Shown here: piece after piece, positions 60,122-64,000 of the stretch
Position numbering within the stretch: the first letter of the stretch is position 1
Layout of the letters: every line of letters starts with the position of its first letter
Origin: Bacillus_BE sp042263505
Lineage (GTDB): Bacteria; Bacillota; Bacilli; Bacillales; Cytobacillaceae
Length of the DNA stretch: 64,000 nt
Assembly (NCBI RefSeq): GCF_042263505.1
Contig: NZ_JBHKFI010000021.1
Span: forward strand, 12,187 to 76,186
Direction of reading: 5' to 3'
Notes under the pieces: model-generated
What the model saw: the letters and a program-made list of their open reading frames with translations, nothing else
Told to the model about the DNA's origin: nothing
The model's database searches: none
Position numbers and translations under genes: made by a program

Positions 60122-61507
60122 ATGAGTGCGAGAAGAATGGTTATTGCAGGGACCGGAAGCGGTGTGGGTAAGACGTCTTTGACCATTGGAATTATGGTAG
60201 CTCTTCAACAAAAAGGATATAAGGTACAAGGGTTTAAATGTGGTCCTGATTATATCGATCCATCCTATCATACCGCTGTGACAGGTCGAGTTTCGCGAAA
60301 TTTAGATAGCTGGATGTGTTCAAAAGACACCGTTCGCGATATTGTCTCACGTTCTAGCTTTGGAGCGGATATTTCGATTATTGAAGGAGTTATGGGCTTT
60401 TATGATGGGAAAAGTCCATTGGAAAATACAGGTTCCACTGCAGAAATCAGCTTGATCACGGAAAGCCCTGTTGTACTTATTGTGAACTGTGCGAGCATGG
60501 CCCGAAGTGCAGCAGCCATCGTGAAGGGCTTTCAGTCATTGGCGGAGGAGACAAATATAGTTGCCGTGATTGCCAATCAGGTGGGAAGCTCAGGACACTT
60601 TGAAATCGTCAAGGCTGCTATTGAGCAGGAATGCCATGTACCTGTGATTGGCTATTTGCTTAATGAATCGGATATTGAAATTCTAAGCCGCCATTTAGGA
60701 TTAATTCCTGCTATTGAACGTGGTGAATTAGGCTTGTTTTTTGAGCAGCTTGGCACTTTGATTTCTGGGACGATTGATATCGATCTTTTATATAAGCTTG
60801 CGAAGACTACAACTCTGGCTAGGGGGTCTGATTGTATCTTTGAATCGCATCAGGATAAAGGGGTACAGATAGCGGTTGCAAAGGATGAAGCATTCAATTT
60901 CTATTATCAGGAAAATCTCGATCTATTAGAAGCATACGGGGCGAAGCTTGTTTATTTTTCTCCATTAAAGGGAGAGTCTGTTCCGAGTGCAGCTGCGGGC
61001 CTCTATATTGGTGGTGGCTTTCCTGAGGAGTTTGCAAAAGAACTTTCGGAGAAAAAAGCGGTGAAGGCGTCTATTTATGAAGCAGTCACAAAGGGGATGC
61101 CGACACTAGCAGAATGTGGAGGCTTTATGTATCTAACAGAGTCGATTCAATGTACAAATGGAAAGGAATATCCGATGGTGGGCTTTATCCCTGGAAGAGT
61201 AATCATGCAAAAGCAGCTAGCTGCGCTTGGTTATCGTGAAATTGCAGGTGTAAAAGGAAACTTCTTGCTGGATGAAAATGAAACAGCAAAGGGACATGAG
61301 TTTCATTATTCCGTGTTTGAAGGCGGAGAGATGCTTCCACCTGCCTATCAAACAAAGACTCGATTCGAAGGGAAGAAAGAAGGTTACCTTAAAGGAAATC
61401 TTGTCGCAGGATATTCCCATATTCATTTTGCCTCGAACCCTAAGCTTGCTGAGAACTGGGTGAAGGCTTGTGTGGATTACGCGAAGAATGGAGAGAAGCA
61501 TGATTAG
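60122..61507 (+). CDS. cbiA: Cobyrinate a,c-diamide synthase (CbiA/CobB)
   Basis: A 461-residue ATP- and glutamine-dependent amidase that converts cobyrinate to its a,c-diamide in B12 synthesis. The N-terminal dethiobiotin-synthase-like domain has P-loop GTGSGVGKTS (residues 10-19) and CGPDYIDPSYH; the C-terminal class I glutaminase has the nucleophile Cys in LAECGGFMYL (about 332) and GHEFHYSVF. ATG 60122 has TGGAGG 6 bp upstream. No other cob/cbi gene or cobalamin riboswitch is seen in the window, so the rest of the pathway must be elsewhere, or the enzyme has another corrinoid role. Confidence 0.92.
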   Translation: MSARRMVIAGTGSGVGKTSLTIGIMVALQQKGYKVQGFKCGPDYIDPSYHTAVTGRVSRNLDSWMCSKDTVRDIVSRSSFGADISIIEGVMGFYDGKSPLENTGSTAEISLITESPVVLIVNCASMARSAAAIVKGFQSLAEETNIVAVIANQVGSSGHFEIVKAAIEQECHVPVIGYLLNESDIEILSRHLGLIPAIERGELGLFFEQLGTLISGTIDIDLLYKLAKTTTLARGSDCIFESHQDKGVQIAVAKDEAFNFYYQENLDLLEAYGAKLVYFSPLKGESVPSAAAGLYIGGGFPEEFAKELSEKKAVKASIYEAVTKGMPTLAECGGFMYLTESIQCTNGKEYPMVGFIPGRVIMQKQLAALGYREIAGVKGNFLLDENETAKGHEFHYSVFEGGEMLPPAYQTKTRFEGKKEGYLKGNLVAGYSHIHFASNPKLAENWVKACVDYAKNGEKHD

Positions 61508-61738
61508 AAAAAAGTCGTAAAACGGGGGAAAGGGGTTGTCCTTTAGAACGCTCCAAAGTTTCAACAGCAAACACTAGACATGAATATCCTGTTATCCAAT
61601 TTTTTAAATAAAAATCGGGAGCTGGAACCAAAAGGAGAAGAAGACATTACCTAAAACGCCTTTCTTGCTTCATCCAGCTCCTCAGAAAACCGAACCTATT
61701 TCATAAGTTCATTCAATCCAACATAAGAAAATCCCCAA
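61508..61738. other. Convergent intergenic region with a wide hairpin
   Basis: GGAGCTGGA (61618-61626) and TCCAGCTCC (61673-61681) are exact complements enclosing 46 nt. It may be a shared terminator for the convergent cbiA and TSUP genes. A 24-codon frame at 61580 lacks a ribosome site and was not called. Confidence 0.45.
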
Positions 61739-62506
61739 TCACTGAAAATAATCATATGTATTCTTTGCCAACAATAAAAAAGTTACAGCGATAAACAATG
61801 CACGTACATAACCGCTGCCCCGTTTAATGGCGAAGCGTGAGCCGCAAACAGCCCCGAGAAACTGGGCCATTCCCATTGGGATGCCGTAAGCGTAATTGAT
61901 TTGGCCTAAATACATGAACATTAATAAGGCGGCAATATTGCTGCCAAAGTTTAAAAATTTGGCGTTTCCGGCTGCTTTTAAGAAATCGAAGCCAATCATT
62001 AAAAAAGCAAACATTAAAAAAGATCCGGTTCCAGGGCCAAGAAAGCCATCGTAGAAGCCAATCGCAAAGATTAAAACCATGAAAAGAAGGAGATAGCGCA
62101 TGGATAATTTTTTATAGGTAGAAACATTGCCCCAGTCCTTTTTGAAAATCGTATAAATAGCCACTGCTGCAAGCATGATAAGCATAAGTGGTTTGAGGAC
62201 ATTGGGATTCATTAGGTGAACAGTCCATGCTCCAATCATAGAACCAATAAAAACAAGTGGAAAGAGTTTATAAATGGATTTAAGTTCGAGCTTTCCGGAG
62301 CGATAAAACATAATTGTACTCGTTAATGAGCCGATGGTCCCTGCTAATTTATTGGTCGCAACGGCAGATGCAGGTGACAAACCGGTAAATAACAAGGCTG
62401 GGAGGGAGATAAGTCCGCCGCCTCCAACAACTGAATCAATAAATGCTGCTAAAAAGCCAAAGACAACTAAAATCAATAATAGTGATGGATCTAAATCAAA
62501 TAGCAT
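61739..62506 (-). CDS. TSUP (TauE/SafE) family permease
   Basis: A 255-residue membrane protein with about eight helices. Family marks are FIDSVVGGGGLISLPALL near the N-terminus and the repeated GFYDGFLGPGTGSFLMFAFL in the second half. TSUP proteins export or import sulfur-containing or organic anions (sulfite, sulfoacetate); substrate is not determinable. Minus-strand context lacks partners, except for the gltC remnant 140 bp upstream. Confidence 0.9.
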   Translation of the reverse strand: MLFDLDPSLLLILVVFGFLAAFIDSVVGGGGLISLPALLFTGLSPASAVATNKLAGTIGSLTSTIMFYRSGKLELKSIYKLFPLVFIGSMIGAWTVHLMNPNVLKPLMLIMLAAVAIYTIFKKDWGNVSTYKKLSMRYLLLFMVLIFAIGFYDGFLGPGTGSFLMFAFLMIGFDFLKAAGNAKFLNFGSNIAALLMFMYLGQINYAYGIPMGMAQFLGAVCGSRFAIKRGSGYVRALFIAVTFLLLAKNTYDYFQ

Positions 62507-62642
62507 CTAATCTAATCCGCCTCTCTGTATGAAACTCCAAAGCTAGTATTTACCATTCTATCAAATTATTTTGCTTTTTCAAGCTTCCATAAATTGCAAG
62601 GGAGATTCTTCAAAAATAATACCCAATAAAAATATCTGCGAT

Positions 62643-63383
62643 TTAGGATAAATTATTCCCTTGGTACTGCTCTAATAGCGAGAAAAATTCCTTAACAAAC
62701 TCGTAAAACACTTTTCCGGACGGAGATAAATCTCGATTTTTCGCTGTAATGACACCGACCGTCCGTTTGACCTGAGGGGCTATGATTGGAATTTTGACAG
62801 TGTAGCGCGGGGTGGAGTCTTGGAATGTGCTGTCCGGTAATAGACTGACGCCAATTCCGGCTGCAACCAAACCTTTAATGGCATCCATGTCTGTTCCCTC
62901 AGAGGAGATGCTTGGATGAAAACCGGCCTCTTTACACGCATCAATGACGATTTTTTTTTAAAATATAACCTTCGGGAAACAAAACGAAGCTGTCATTTTG
63001 TAATTCATTAAGAGTAATTTGTTTCCTTTCGGCAAGTGGGTGATGAATGGGTAATAATGCTGATAAATTTTCTGCGAATAAAATATAAGATTCAAGCTCC
63101 AGTTCTTTCGTTGGGACTGGCCCAACGAAAGCCAAATCCAGATCTCCATTTTTAACCGCATCTATTAAATAGGAATAGGAGCCCTGTCTTAAATGAAAAA
63201 CCATATGATGTTTCCGGTCTTTAAAGGCAGAAATGACGGTTGGCAGCAGGTAGTTTGCTAGACTTGTTGGATAGCCGATTTTTATTGTCCCTTTATCTGG
63301 GTCTAAATATTCTTCAATTTTTTCCTTCGCATCTTCAATTGCGATCAAGGCCTTTTTTGTTTGCTTAAGGAAAGTTCTCCCAA
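62643..63383 (-). pseudogene. gltC: GltC-like LysR regulator, truncated and frameshifted
   Basis: LysR effector-domain sequence read on the minus strand: GRTFLKQTKKALIAIEDAKE, GTIKIGYPTSLANYLLPTVI, LDLAFVGPVPTKE, then GLVAAGIGVSLLPDS. Two lesions: the N-terminal HTH (about 70 residues) is missing because homology stops near 63383, and the frame breaks at a run of nine T (62951-62959), after which the rest continues in another frame. It cannot bind DNA. I call it gltC because it abuts a gltB remnant head to head, the B. subtilis gltC/gltAB arrangement. The T run could be a sequencing error, but the 5' truncation is not. Confidence 0.85.
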
Positions 63384-63841
63384 TGTGGCCGGCATATCCG
63401 AATGTTTTTACCGTGGATTATGCGCATAAGGAGGCTGAAGCTCAATTTGGGAAAGATCCACGCCAATACTCCGTTTTAACGAAAAAAATTGTTGCAGATG
63501 AAAGTGGGCAGGTGAAAGAACTGCATACGATTCAAATGGAAAAACGAAAGCAAGAGGATGGTTCTTATTTTTTTCAAGAAATTCCTGGAACGGAAAAAAT
63601 TTGGCCGGCTCAATGCGTGTTGATTGCGATTGGATTTGAAGGGACAGAGCAATCACTACTCACGCAATTTGGAGTCGAGACAAACAGCCAAAAGGTGGCC
63701 ACCACTTCTTGCTCTTATCAAACAAATATAGAAGGAGTATTTGCAGCAGGAGATGTACGCCGTGGACAGAGCCTGATTGTCTGGGCGATTCGCGAAGGGC
63801 GTGAAGCTGCCAAGGAAGTTAATACTTATCTAAATAAATAG
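63383..63841 (+). pseudogene. gltB: GltB (glutamate synthase small subunit), C-terminal fragment
   Basis: The 152 residues match the C-terminal third of the NADPH-GOGAT small subunit: WPAYPNVFTVDYAHKEAEAQ, FGKDPRQYSVLTKKIV, IWPAQCVLIAIGFEG and the FAD/NADPH-domain end GVFAAGDVRRGQSLIVWAIR. Roughly 340 N-terminal residues (iron-sulfur and FAD parts) are missing. The ATG at 63383 has no Shine-Dalgarno, so it is not a real start. Together with gltC this marks a deletion that removed gltA and both promoters. Confidence 0.88.
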
Positions 63842-63877
63842 GCATCATGACAAAAAAAAAGCACAGGTGCAGCTGAA

Positions 63878-64000
63878 CTGCACCCCAATTGTTAGACACT
63901 ATCTAACAATTGGAGGTGCAGTTTTTATATGACTAAATATACAAGTGATATAAAATTAAATATTATTCAAGGCTATAACCCGAAAGTAATTTCTCAAAAA
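63878..64000 (+). mobile_element. Left end of an IS3-type element (continues past window)
   Basis: CTGCACCCCAATTGTTAGA (63878-63896) and TCTAACAATTGGAGGTGCAG (63902-63921) form a long hairpin typical of an IS end placed just before orfA; an extra GGTGCAG lies at 63867-63873. The right end is outside. It lies 36 bp after the gltB remnant. Confidence 0.7.
63929..64000 (+). CDS. IS3-family OrfA-like transposase start (partial)
   Basis: An ATG at 63929, 10 bp after TGGAGGTG, opens a frame to the window edge reading MTKYTSDIKLNIIQGY. This matches the N-terminal style of IS3/IS150 OrfA helix-turn-helix proteins, which bind the IS ends. Only 24 residues are visible, so the family is provisional. 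Confidence 0.6.
   Translation, partial: MTKYTSDIKLNIIQGYNPKVISQK

Noticed and set aside
61580..61654. 24-codon frame after the cobyrinate synthase gene
   Set aside because: There is no Shine-Dalgarno and its sequence forms part of a wide hairpin.

Overview
The window is chromosomal DNA of a low-GC, spore-forming, flagellated member of the Bacillaceae. It is not Bacillus subtilis itself, although the left 26 kb follows the B. subtilis order comF - flgM operon - hag - fliD operon - hpf - secA - prfB - cccB - ftsEX - ctpB. Spore germination receptor genes, Shine-Dalgarno sites close to AGGAGG and a programmed prfB frameshift agree with this. The species cannot be named from the sequence alone.

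Region 1 (1-12.9 kb) is late competence (comFA partial, comFC) and late flagellar assembly: yvyF, flgM, flgN, flgK, flgL, yviE, fliW, csrA, hag, flaG, fliD, fliS, fliT and an unassigned small gene. Candidate SigD promoters precede flgM, hag and flaG. The hag leader carries a GGA-loop hairpin next to the Shine-Dalgarno, as expected of a CsrA target, and the CsrA antagonist fliW sits beside csrA. An HD-GYP gene faces this block.

Region 2 (14-26 kb) is housekeeping: hpf with a SigH-like promoter, secA, prfB, a YitT-family membrane protein, cytochrome c551, ftsE/ftsX, an M23 hydrolase with a long coiled coil (a likely FtsEX client) and ctpB.

Region 3 (26-34 kb) lies between ctpB and minJ. It holds a lone TnpB element and a zinc-starvation cluster (ycgR-ycgQ divergent from rpsN2 and znuA-znuC-znuB) with three Zur-type boxes, then a cupin gene.

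Region 4 (34-45 kb) starts with minJ and continues as accessory DNA: an AT-rich broken gene, a UPF0158 gene, an EEP-family phosphohydrolase, a truncated transposase, and a LacI/epimerase/RpiB/PTS sugar cassette whose gene set resembles an allose-type pathway. An orphan barstar gene follows. Three copies of a roughly 110-200 bp repeat flank the sugar cassette and the barstar gene.

Region 5 (45-64 kb) contains a spore germinant receptor set with its B subunit inverted, pstS-pstC-pstA without pstB, a polar amino acid ABC transporter interrupted by a double-hairpin element, a 52-bp-period tandem repeat array, a DUF3231 gene, an EamA exporter, a lone cobyrinate a,c-diamide synthase and a TSUP permease. 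It ends in a deletion junction where the remains of gltC and gltB are fused head to head, followed by the left end of an IS3-type element cut by the window edge. No tRNA, rRNA or CRISPR array was seen.
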